A stretch of DNA of 8,529 bases from RUG12395 sp045541735 (GTDB lineage: Bacteria; Bacillota; Clostridia; Oscillospirales; CAG-272): the NCBI GenBank assembly GCA_045541735.1, contig JAZQJQ010000160.1, positions 1 through 8,529 on the forward strand, in the 5' to 3' direction. Position 1 is the stretch's first letter, and every line of letters starts with the position of its first letter. The position numbers were made by a program, and so were the translations under genes. This document shows positions 1-6,338 of the stretch, one piece after another. A model generated the notes under the pieces. That model was not told where the DNA came from. It saw only the letters and a list, made by a program, of their open reading frames with translations, and searched no databases.

Positions 1-129
1 TGTTATTTCTCCAACCGCTGTGCTTATGCCACAGAGCTGTGTACGAAACAGCAGCCGCCCCTTTACGACTGCGGAAACGGCAGAAAGAGCCGTTGCTACT
101 ACCGCCCGGAGGAGCTATGGGAGAAATAA
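1..129 (+). CDS. oppD: Oligopeptide/dipeptide ABC transporter ATP-binding protein, OppD/DppD type (C-terminal fragment)
   Basis: The window opens inside this gene; frame 1 is open from base 1 and ends with TAA at 127-129, giving the last 42 residues. They carry the C-terminal signature of Opp/Dpp/Nik ATPases: a Cys-Tyr-Phe-Ser-Asn-Arg-Cys start, a third Cys seven residues later, a Pro-Pro-Leu segment and a later Arg-Cys-Tyr. In this family the C-terminal extension follows the nucleotide-binding domain, and in some members its cysteines hold an iron-sulfur cluster. The Walker and signature motifs lie upstream of the window, so the ATPase identity rests on this tail and on the adjoining OppF-type gene, whose start overlaps it by 13 nt (translational coupling). 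D rather than F is inferred from the usual D-then-F gene order. Dipeptide, nickel or other solute specificity cannot be told. Confidence 0.85.
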   Translation, partial: CYFSNRCAYATELCTKQQPPLYDCGNGRKSRCYYRPEELWEK

Positions 130-1097
130 TTTTAAAAACGAATGACCTTACCGTAGATTTCAAGATAAAAAAGAACGTGTTCGGAAAACCTTCGCGCCTT
201 TCTGCAGTTCAAAAGGTGAATATCGAGATAAAAAAAGGCGAGATATACGGACTTGTCGGCGAATCCGGATGCGGTAAGACCACACTGGCAAACGCTATAC
301 TCGGCTTTGTGCCGATAACCTCGGGATCGTTTGAGGCTTTTGGCCACACGGTCACAAACAAAACGAAGGCAAGTGAGTGGAAGGACGTGCGCCGTCATAT
401 GCAGACGGTGTTCCAAGACCCCTATTCCTCGCTTAACACCCGTCTCACCGTTTGGCAGATAATTTCCGAGCCTCTGTATATAAGAGGCGAAAGAAACGAA
501 AAGGTGCTGAAGGAAAGCGCCGCCGCTTTGGTGGAAAAGGTAGGACTGAATCTGCGCGATCTTGACAGATACGTGTTTGAGTTCTCGGGAGGTCAGCGGC
601 AGAGAATAGCCATCGCACGTGCGCTTATTGCCGATGCGGAGCTGATCATCTGCGACGAGCCGACATCAGCCCTTGACGTTTCCGTTCATTCGCAGATATG
701 CAATCTGCTGCTTGACCTTAGAGAAGAGTTCGGACTTACTTATCTGTTTATTTCCCACAATCTTTCGCTTATCAAGCACATAACCGACCATATGAGCGTA
801 ATGTATCTGGGCGAGGTCATGGAAAGCGGAAAGACCGAGGAGATATTCGAAGATCCTCAGACACCATACACCGAGGCGCTTATGTCTGCCATCCTGGAGG
901 TAAATCCCTCAAAGACGCGTGAACGCATCATTCTTACAGGCGAGGCACGCTCGCCCATTGATCCGCCCGATATATGCAGATTTGCAAACCGCTGCCCGAG
1001 GGCGTGCGATATATGCCGTAACGCTCCGCTTCCCACGGCTGTAAGCATTGGTAACGAGCACTCTGCACGATGCCACCTCATAGGTAAAGGAGCATAA
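117..1097 (+). CDS. oppF: Oligopeptide/dipeptide ABC transporter ATP-binding protein, OppF/DppF type
   Basis: Cytoplasmic ATPase subunit (326 residues, usual family length) that with its D-type partner powers a peptide-type importer. Visible motifs: Walker A GESGCGKT at residues 48-55, Q-loop in TVFQDPYSSLN with Gln100, signature FSGGQRQR at 156-163, Walker B LIICDEP ending in Asp180-Glu181, and the switch His214 in ISHN. The C-terminal oligopeptide-transporter extension has Cys287, Cys293, Cys297, Cys300 and Cys319, matching the family's Cys pattern, which is an iron-sulfur site in some DppD/OppD structures. The frame is open from 39, but the start at 117 is chosen because GGAGGAG lies at 108-114 and family homology begins here; residues before it look like out-of-frame OppD sequence. 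The start overlaps the oppD end, and the next gene begins 1 nt after the stop. The permease and binding-protein genes must lie upstream, if present. Substrate is not determinable. Confidence 0.93.
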   Translation: MGEIILKTNDLTVDFKIKKNVFGKPSRLSAVQKVNIEIKKGEIYGLVGESGCGKTTLANAILGFVPITSGSFEAFGHTVTNKTKASEWKDVRRHMQTVFQDPYSSLNTRLTVWQIISEPLYIRGERNEKVLKESAAALVEKVGLNLRDLDRYVFEFSGGQRQRIAIARALIADAELIICDEPTSALDVSVHSQICNLLLDLREEFGLTYLFISHNLSLIKHITDHMSVMYLGEVMESGKTEEIFEDPQTPYTEALMSAILEVNPSKTRERIILTGEARSPIDPPDICRFANRCPRACDICRNAPLPTAVSIGNEHSARCHLIGKGA

Positions 1098-1098
1098 A

Positions 1099-1767
1099 AT
1101 GGAAGAACTAAAGTGCCCGTGTATGCCGCAATGCCCAAATTACGGCAAATGCCGCGAATGTATCGCGGCACACGCAAAGTTCTATACCGTTCCTCATTGT
1201 ATAAAAACGATGCAGAACGAAATGAAGGAAAAGCACCTGCATCCCTCAAATCCGCATATTAAAAAGACCATTCCCGAGAGGATCGAGGAGTTTTTTGCGG
1301 CTAATCCCGAGGCGCATCTGCGCTCGGCAAGGGAAGAGCTGAAGATAACCGACTGGCAGCTGCTTGACGGTATGAAGAATGCTGTTTCCGTTCCCGTTGA
1401 AGATTTTGATGCGGTATATAACGGACTCGCATCACTTGATAAGGTAATGCTTCACCTTGATACGGGAAGCACCGTTCTTCAGCTTACGTGTCCGCTTCCC
1501 ACCGCTATGGATATGAAGGGAACCAAGATAATCAAGGCGGCAAGCGGAGATATGGAGCTGACCTCGCTTATGTTTCCGAAAAGCCTTTACGCGGTCTTCC
1601 TTGTGCGCGAACGGCTTTACGGAGGTAAAGAGAGCCTAAGCGTGGTTTTTATAAACGAGGACGAGAGCACTGCGCTTTCCGTTTATCTGCGCAGAGGTGC
1701 GGATAACGCCGTAGACCCTGCTTCGAAGGAGCTTTTTGAAGCTCTTTGGGATAAATACTCAATTTGA
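1099..1767 (+). CDS. Cys-rich N-terminal module fused to a ChuX/HutX-like domain
   Basis: Predicted cytoplasmic protein of 222 residues with no signal peptide. Residues 6-34 form a compact cysteine module (Cys6, Cys8, Cys12, Cys18, Cys21, Cys34, with CPC, GKCRECIAAH and a final Pro-x-Cys). It resembles small stand-alone Firmicute Cys-rich proteins (DUF6485-like, from memory) and probably binds metal or a cluster. Residues about 58-200 match the layout of the ChuX/HutX heme-utilisation family: a helical start (RIEEFFAANP), a VPVEDFDAVYNGL segment, then strands ending in ERLYGGKESLSVVFIN and LSVYLRRG. ChuX/HutX proteins are reported as intracellular heme carriers or regulators. By eye the histidines proposed to contact heme in E. 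coli ChuX do not line up here, so heme binding is uncertain. ATG follows AAAGGAG (1086-1092) by 6 nt and lies 1 nt after oppF, so it is co-transcribed. The domain calls are by eye only. Confidence 0.75.
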   Translation: MEELKCPCMPQCPNYGKCRECIAAHAKFYTVPHCIKTMQNEMKEKHLHPSNPHIKKTIPERIEEFFAANPEAHLRSAREELKITDWQLLDGMKNAVSVPVEDFDAVYNGLASLDKVMLHLDTGSTVLQLTCPLPTAMDMKGTKIIKAASGDMELTSLMFPKSLYAVFLVRERLYGGKESLSVVFINEDESTALSVYLRRGADNAVDPASKELFEALWDKYSI

Positions 1768-1783
1768 TCTTAGGAGAAAAATT

Positions 1784-2965
1784 ATGAAACGTTTTATCAT
1801 CGCAATACTCATCGCTGCATTTATGCTTTCTGCAGTTGCTTGCGGCAACACCAATCTTCCCGCTGATACCACAGATCCCGTTACCACCGATGCCCCTGCG
1901 ACCGATGCACCCGTTGACACCGAGCCTGCAGTAAACGAGGGCACCTTCAAGGCAGGCGTTTACACCGCTACCTCTGCCTATGCCGCAGAAGGTATGAATA
2001 TGACCTGGAACTTCGTGCTCACCCTTAAAGCTGACAACACCTTTGTTGTTGCCAACGATGCAGGCGAAGCCAAGGGCGAAGGTACTTATGCTCTTGCAGG
2101 GGATCATTATGAAATGAAATTCTCTGACGACAGAACCGGTGCGTTTGTGGTAACTGCCGACGGTAAACTCAAGATGATTGCAGATATGCCCTACGGCATT
2201 GCAACCATTCAGCTTGCGCTTGTCGGTGACATTATCTTCACCTTCTCCGCAGAAGTTCCGGCCGACACTACAGAAGCTCCTGCAACCGACGCTCCCACAG
2301 GAGATACTGCATTTGCAGTTGCCGCAGGTGACTATGCCGCAGAATATGAAAAGGTAAGCGCAATGGCAGGCACGGTGCTTTACAAGTACACCGCAACCGT
2401 TGGCGCCGATAACACCTTCTCATACAAGGTAACGTTTGCAATGGGCGGTCAGGATATGGACGGCGCATCCGCAAACGGAACTTTCAAGATAGAAGGAGAT
2501 AAGTTCATTTTTACAGATTCCGAGGGTACTGTTACCGAGGGTAAGATCACCGCAGAGAATACTATAGTAATTTCTCTCAAGGCATCCCAGATGGCATCCG
2601 CTCCTTATGAGGTGACCTTCACTCCTGCCGCTGCTGCAGCTCTTACCGTTGCGGCAGGCAGCTATGCCGCAGAGTACGAGAAGGTAAGCGCAATGGCAGG
2701 CAACGTACTTTATAAGTACACCGCAACCGTAGGTGCAGATAACACCTTCTCTTATAAGGTGACATTTGCAATGGGCGGTCAGGATATGGACGGTGCAGCC
2801 GCAGAGGGTACCTACAAGATAGACGGCGATAAGTTTATCTTCACCGCCGCTGACGGCACCGTTACCGAGGGTAAGATCACCGCAGAGAATACTATAGTAA
2901 TTTCTCTCAAGGCATCCCAGATGGCATCCTCTCCCTATGAGGTAACCTTTACTCTTTCCAAGTAA
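1784..2965 (+). CDS. Secreted lipoprotein with tandem beta-rich repeats
   Basis: Exported protein of 393 residues, probably anchored to the outer face of the membrane. MKRF plus a hydrophobic stretch ends in a lipobox-like LSAVAC, with the modified Cys at residue 20. A low-complexity Thr/Asp/Ala/Pro linker (21-50) leads to a first, divergent beta-rich domain (about 53-155), then a second similar linker (157-175) and two nearly identical repeats (177-280 and 287-390; 92 of 104 residues the same). All three domains share a pattern of YTA-type strand, ADNTF turn and G-T-Y/F-x-x-x-G-D strand, as in small beta-barrel or sandwich domains of clostridial surface lipoproteins. The frame is open from 1736, but 1784 is the start: AGGAG at 1772-1776 lies 7 nt before ATG and the signal peptide begins there. 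It lies 16 nt after the HutX-like gene and is the operon's last gene. Ligand unknown; a substrate-binding or heme/metal-binding role is only a guess from context. Confidence 0.88.
   Translation: MKRFIIAILIAAFMLSAVACGNTNLPADTTDPVTTDAPATDAPVDTEPAVNEGTFKAGVYTATSAYAAEGMNMTWNFVLTLKADNTFVVANDAGEAKGEGTYALAGDHYEMKFSDDRTGAFVVTADGKLKMIADMPYGIATIQLALVGDIIFTFSAEVPADTTEAPATDAPTGDTAFAVAAGDYAAEYEKVSAMAGTVLYKYTATVGADNTFSYKVTFAMGGQDMDGASANGTFKIEGDKFIFTDSEGTVTEGKITAENTIVISLKASQMASAPYEVTFTPAAAAALTVAAGSYAAEYEKVSAMAGNVLYKYTATVGADNTFSYKVTFAMGGQDMDGAAAEGTYKIDGDKFIFTAADGTVTEGKITAENTIVISLKASQMASSPYEVTFTLSK
2312..2623 (+). repeat. Lipoprotein internal repeat, copy 1
   Basis: First copy of a 104-residue coding repeat (lipoprotein residues 177-280). 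It pairs with the copy at 2642-2953 at an exact 330-nt offset. The 5' part differs from copy 2 at many synonymous and some coding sites, while 2531-2599 is identical to 2861-2929 over 69 nt. Confidence 0.95.
2642..2953 (+). repeat. Lipoprotein internal repeat, copy 2
   Basis: Second copy of the 104-residue repeat (residues 287-390), joined to copy 1 by a short Pro/Ala-rich spacer (PAAAAA). Twelve residues differ between copies. It ends three codons before the gene's stop. Confidence 0.95.
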
Positions 2966-2980
2966 GAGTATAATAAATTG

Positions 2981-2997
2981 GCGGGAGCAAGCCCCGC
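2981..2997. repeat. Small REP-like hairpin between the lipoprotein gene and its terminator
   Basis: GCGGG at 2981-2985 pairs with CCCGC at 2993-2997 around the loop AGCAAGC. No T-run follows, so it is not a terminator by itself. The core (GCGGGAG then CAAGCCCC) resembles the reverse complement of the hairpin at 8461-8484, which lies in a REP-associated transposase remnant, so a REP-type origin is possible. Its right arm, with flanks (GCCCCGCT, 2991-2998), is also complementary to AGCGGGGC at 3029-3036 inside the next hairpin, allowing an alternative fold. Confidence 0.45.
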
Positions 2998-3010
2998 TCT
3001 GCGAAAAATT

Positions 3011-3051
3011 GCAAGTCCGCCCTGCATCAGCGGGGCAGACTTGCTCTTTTT
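3011..3051 (+). terminator. Rho-independent terminator of the opp-HutX-like-lipoprotein operon
   Basis: GCAAGTC (3011-3017) pairs with GACTTGC (3038-3044). After one C/A mismatch, GCCCTGC (3019-3025) pairs with GCGGGGC (3030-3036) with one G-T wobble, closing a small ATCA loop. TC and TTTTT (3047-3051) follow. The stem is long and GC-rich, 46 nt after the lipoprotein stop, and should end transcription efficiently. Confidence 0.9.
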
Positions 3052-3052
3052 A

Positions 3053-3081
3053 TTGACTTGTACGTGCCGTTTGTGTTAAAT
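3053..3081 (+). promoter_or_regulatory. Candidate sigma-A promoter for the membrane-protein gene at 3108
   Basis: TTGACT (3053-3058) is a 5-of-6 match to the -35 box. After a 17-nt spacer, TTAAAT (3076-3081) is a 4-of-6 match to the -10 box. The predicted transcript start is near 3088-3090, about 20 nt before the ATG. The -35 box begins 2 nt after the upstream terminator's T-run, so the two transcription units are packed back to back. Confidence 0.6.
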
Positions 3082-3107
3082 TATATACGATATATACGGA
3101 GGCAGCT

Positions 3108-4064
3108 ATGAAAAATAAGTTTGGACTTTACATATTCGCCGTGCTGATGTTTCTCAGCGGTACGGGAATCGGAATAAAGTTTTTTACTTGGGGGCTTGAG
3201 GAAATAGAGCAGGAGTCGACCGCTTCGGTCATCGTGCTGTGCTTTTCCGCCTCGGCAGCGTTCTTTATGCTCGGCTGTTTCGGGTTTATGCTGTTTACGT
3301 TCGGCAAAGGAGCCTATCTGCGCATAGAGAACGGCAGTGTAAAAGCGCGCTACGGAATGAACAGAGAGCTTGATATCCCTCTTTCTGAGGTAGAGGACGT
3401 TGCGGCGATCGGAAGAACAGTGCATATTTTTGCCGCAAAAAGAGTTTACAGCATATCCGCACCCGCTCAAAAAGACGATGTTCTTACACTCTTGAATTGC
3501 TCTAAAAAACCTTGGGATATAAACGAAAGTGCAGAGCGCACAGCCTTTGAAAAAGCAAAAAAAGCACACGTTATAGTTATGACGGCCGTATGCATACTGC
3601 TGCTTGCGCTGGTTCTTAACGTCTTTCTCTGCTCACAGCTTACTGGCGGCAAAGCGCCTTCCGAGCTCTCTCCCGCCGAAGACAGCTTGTGGCTTGCATT
3701 CTTCTTTGCCGCAATCCTTACTGTTGTTGCCGCTTTTTTTGCGGCAGACAGGGCAGGCAAACTTACTCTTGAGAAGGAGCGACGTATGCGCCGCATCGGA
3801 TCCTACGCAGGATATATGCGCCGCTACGAGGGAATAGACCCTTCGAGCGCTGTCCGCGTAATACTGTTTGACAGCTACCGCATTCGCGTAACGGTCAAGT
3901 ATATTTACGGAGGCTACGTTTACGATATGGAGCTTATCGACCCCGTAAGCGGAGCTTGGGCGCTCGGGTTTTCCGAATCCTTTGACAGCCGAGAGGAAGC
4001 AAACGAAGCGGTAGACCTCAAGCTGGGCGACGTACCTATAAACGAGGAAAAGCTTTTTGATTGA
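3108..4064 (+). CDS. Four-helix membrane protein with a PH-like cytoplasmic segment, function unknown
   Basis: Integral membrane protein of 318 residues that I do not recognise. Helix pairs are predicted at about 5-28 and 39-65, and again at about 153-177 and 192-213. Between them lies a soluble segment (68-130): YLRIENGSVKARYGMNRELDIPLSEVEDV followed by more short strands and a helix (DVLTLLN), the layout of a bacterial PH-like domain. After the last helix comes a basic stretch (KERRMRRIGSYAGYMRRYEG) and a beta-rich tail (248-318). GGAGG at 3098-3102 lies 5 nt before ATG, and the gene has its own promoter and no close co-transcribed partner upstream. The 75-nt gap to the next gene holds another candidate promoter, so it may be monocistronic. 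The PH-like call is weak. A role in membrane or envelope sensing would be guesswork. Confidence 0.85.
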   Translation: MKNKFGLYIFAVLMFLSGTGIGIKFFTWGLEEIEQESTASVIVLCFSASAAFFMLGCFGFMLFTFGKGAYLRIENGSVKARYGMNRELDIPLSEVEDVAAIGRTVHIFAAKRVYSISAPAQKDDVLTLLNCSKKPWDINESAERTAFEKAKKAHVIVMTAVCILLLALVLNVFLCSQLTGGKAPSELSPAEDSLWLAFFFAAILTVVAAFFAADRAGKLTLEKERRMRRIGSYAGYMRRYEGIDPSSAVRVILFDSYRIRVTVKYIYGGYVYDMELIDPVSGAWALGFSESFDSREEANEAVDLKLGDVPINEEKLFD

Positions 4065-4070
4065 TTTTTC

Positions 4071-4099
4071 TTGTATTTAGTGTATTTATGTGATAAACT
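4071..4099 (+). promoter_or_regulatory. Candidate extended -10 promoter for the 732-residue protein gene
   Basis: TGATAAACT at 4091-4099 is an extended -10 element (TG, one base, then TAAACT with 4 of 6 matches). A weak -35, TTGTAT (4071-4076), sits 17 nt upstream. The ATG at 4140 follows about 40 nt after the -10 box. The 4065-4139 gap is AT-rich and shows no terminator for the upstream gene. Confidence 0.4.
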
Positions 4100-4139
4100 G
4101 TAGATTAATACAGTATTTTATCGGGTAAGAGGTACGTGT

Positions 4140-6338
4140 ATGTACAAAATTGCTTTGGTACAGAATACATCGGAAATGCGCAGTTATTCTTTTGCCGATC
4201 TCCGTGCACCGCTTGCGGAGATGGGTTTTGACGTTGTGCATTTTACAAGCGAAAACATCTCCCGCCTTGACATTGAGCTTTCGCGCGGTATCGACTGCGT
4301 TGTATTTGCATCGAATTCGCTTCACGACGAGAGATTGAAGACACACGTGTACAGCGAATCCTTTTGCCGTGCGTTTGAAAAGTATCTGGAGACGGGCGCA
4401 GTGCTTGTTATGCATCAATACAAGCTTGCCGTAAAGGCAGATGATACCGAAAGCGCACCTGCGCTTCCGTTTTTCGGCAAAAACATAAGACTGATCAAAG
4501 ATTCACGTACCGAAGAGGAGCGCGAATCGAATAGGAGAGGCTATTATCCCGCGCCGAACGGCGAGGCTTATCTCAGCTTCCCGAACAGAGTATCGCTTGA
4601 AAAGGTCTATAACCACGCGATGACCCGTCCCGGTATCTCCGGAGATTACTCGATGATACTTGAAGGTGTTGAAAACGAGTGGCTCACTTTGGTAACGGAT
4701 GCGCAGGGCAGAGGAGTAATTAAGCGCGCTGTTGATAAAAAAATAGTTTTCTCTTCCGTTATGCTTGATTATCAGCGTCATTTGGCGTTGCTTGAAAATA
4801 TACTCGTAAACCTGCTTACCTCTAATATGTCTCTTGCTGTTTTCAAGGAACGCGCGGATAACAATCTCGGATTCAGCTATTTTCTTAACCACCTTGAAAA
4901 CCAAAAGCTTTATTTCAAGCATTATGCTTCGGACGAGCTCGGGCATCTGCTGGAAAACATAGAAAACGGAGTGCACAGCGGCGTACTCGTCGGCAGCGGT
5001 ATGATGGAAAAGCTGACGGACGAAGACCTGCGCGTTATTGACGAGGCGGGAGTTAAGCTTATAAAGTTGCGTGACCGTAAAAACGACGGTGACGATTTCT
5101 TTGAGGTACATTCCGTTGATAAAACGAGCTGTCTTAACTTTGCAAGGGCGGAAAGAGAATTGCAAGAGGAGCTTGCAAAATCTCCCAAGGCAAGCAGCTT
5201 TATGGTGCGTGTAGACCTGCTTTCCGCTATTACCGAATTTCAGACGAAGGGGCTTTGCCGCGGAGAATATAATGCGGAAAAGCTTTCCCTGGTCCTCAGA
5301 GACGCAAAGCGTCACGTCGATGAATCGGGCAACGGCTCATATGACGATACCTTCGGTGCCACTTTGAGGGTATTATGGCTGTTTTATACGTTTCTCGGCG
5401 CTGACGATGAATATACCAAAAAGGTATATAAATACGTATCGGAATTCGATACAAGCCTCAATGCCGCGCGCGAAAAGCTGGATAAATACAATATGCTCTC
5501 CCTTTTTGAGGCGGATAGAGCGGAGTATTTGCGTCAGCATTGCTCGTCTGTTATCGACCGCATAGAAATATCGTCAATTAACGAGTACGATATGCTTATT
5601 ATGCTCGAAATTGCCGATGTGACGGACGATGCTGCGCTTTTAGAGAAGCTTGTTGCATACGCGGAAGAGCACGTGGACAAGCACGGAGTACGTTTTGGAA
5701 TAGATTCCGCTGCCGTGACAGCTTCACGCTATACGGATATTTATCAGCGCCTTTCCACCCGTACGGATGCTGTAAGCTGCGATATATGCCACAGAATAGA
5801 GGATATACTGTTTAATATCATCAAGTATTTGAATTCGGGTAATTATGTCTGCAGCCGCGTGGACGAAAGACTGCGCGTTGCCTGTGCGCTGTATAAATTC
5901 GAAAGCGTTACTTCCTTCCCCGTAGCCGATCTTGCGGAGCTTATCTTTAAAACGGGAACGTTCCCCAAGGAAAAATGCGAACAGGAGAGCTATATAGATT
6001 CCTGCCAGGCTGTAAGGCTGAAAAATGACAGCCTTTACATAGAAAAGGAAAAGCTTACCGAAAGTTGCTCCGCTATGGAAAAGGAGATGGGCAAGCTCAA
6101 GAAGGACGTAAGGAGCAAGAGAGTGCTTGAAGCGGCGCTTTATTTTGCGCTTTTGCTGTGTGCAATCTCTGTGTATCTGGTCGTTGACCTTACGATAAAG
6201 CTTTCCGAAATGGGAGAACCGATAGTCGAAAATCTGATAAATAAAGTGATCGACTGGTGGCCTGCGCTCTTCGGTGCGCTCATTATTCCGTTTGCTAAAT
6301 ACATCTATAAGCGTTTTATAAAGAAAAAGGAAAAGTAA
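4140..6338 (+). CDS. Large multidomain tail-anchored protein: ThuA/GATase-like N-terminus, toroid-like helical middle, coiled coil, two membrane helices
   Basis: A 732-residue protein that I do not recognise as a named family. Residues 1-226 look like a Rossmann/flavodoxin-like fold of the ThuA or class I amidotransferase type: KIALVQN strand, then helix, DCVVFASNS strand, AVLVMHQ strand and KKIVFSSVMLDYQRH near the end. No clear Cys-His-Glu triad is visible, so it is probably not an active amidotransferase. Residues about 227-330 include a second alpha/beta segment (HSGVLVGSG, GVKLIKLRDR). Residues about 335-610 are helical, with two stretches like alpha/alpha-toroid repeats (SGNGSYDDTFGATLRVLWLF at 396-415; HGVRFGIDSAAVTASRY at 515-531). 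A charged coiled coil (about 625-660) leads to two membrane helices (664-684, 705-722) and a Lys-rich tail. There is no signal peptide, so the bulk is probably cytoplasmic. The Shine-Dalgarno AAGAGG (4127-4132) is weak. The next gene starts 92 nt downstream. Sensing or scaffold roles are inference. Confidence 0.85.
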   Translation: MYKIALVQNTSEMRSYSFADLRAPLAEMGFDVVHFTSENISRLDIELSRGIDCVVFASNSLHDERLKTHVYSESFCRAFEKYLETGAVLVMHQYKLAVKADDTESAPALPFFGKNIRLIKDSRTEEERESNRRGYYPAPNGEAYLSFPNRVSLEKVYNHAMTRPGISGDYSMILEGVENEWLTLVTDAQGRGVIKRAVDKKIVFSSVMLDYQRHLALLENILVNLLTSNMSLAVFKERADNNLGFSYFLNHLENQKLYFKHYASDELGHLLENIENGVHSGVLVGSGMMEKLTDEDLRVIDEAGVKLIKLRDRKNDGDDFFEVHSVDKTSCLNFARAERELQEELAKSPKASSFMVRVDLLSAITEFQTKGLCRGEYNAEKLSLVLRDAKRHVDESGNGSYDDTFGATLRVLWLFYTFLGADDEYTKKVYKYVSEFDTSLNAAREKLDKYNMLSLFEADRAEYLRQHCSSVIDRIEISSINEYDMLIMLEIADVTDDAALLEKLVAYAEEHVDKHGVRFGIDSAAVTASRYTDIYQRLSTRTDAVSCDICHRIEDILFNIIKYLNSGNYVCSRVDERLRVACALYKFESVTSFPVADLAELIFKTGTFPKEKCEQESYIDSCQAVRLKNDSLYIEKEKLTESCSAMEKEMGKLKKDVRSKRVLEAALYFALLLCAISVYLVVDLTIKLSEMGEPIVENLINKVIDWWPALFGALIIPFAKYIYKRFIKKKEK

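Noticed and set aside
39..116. N-terminal extension of the OppF frame starting at 39
   Set aside because: It overlaps the in-frame OppD tail, has no ribosome site, and the residues are low-complexity out-of-frame text; 117 has GGAGGAG just upstream.
1736..1783. Upstream start for the lipoprotein
   Set aside because: It lies inside the HutX-like gene and would put 16 residues before a clear lipoprotein signal peptide; AGGAG precedes 1784.
1649..2107. 152-codon open frame on the - strand, and the Cys/Arg-rich one at 2268-2474
   Set aside because: Both are antisense to the lipoprotein gene (the first also overlaps the HutX-like gene end) and mirror its repetitive coding sequence.
2312..2953. 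CRISPR-like or transposon direct repeats
   Set aside because: The repeats are in-frame protein domains at a 330-nt period with no spacers or terminal inverted repeats.
2981..2997. Hairpin as a separate terminator
   Set aside because: The stem is only 5 bp and no T-run follows; the real terminator is at 3011-3051.
4140..4820. Active class I glutamine amidotransferase
   Set aside because: The fold looks related, but no nucleophile-elbow Cys with matching His-Glu pair is visible.
4503..5315. 270-codon open frame on the - strand
   Set aside because: It is fully antisense to the 732-residue gene, has no recognisable domain, and its composition fits the shadow of a codon-biased gene.
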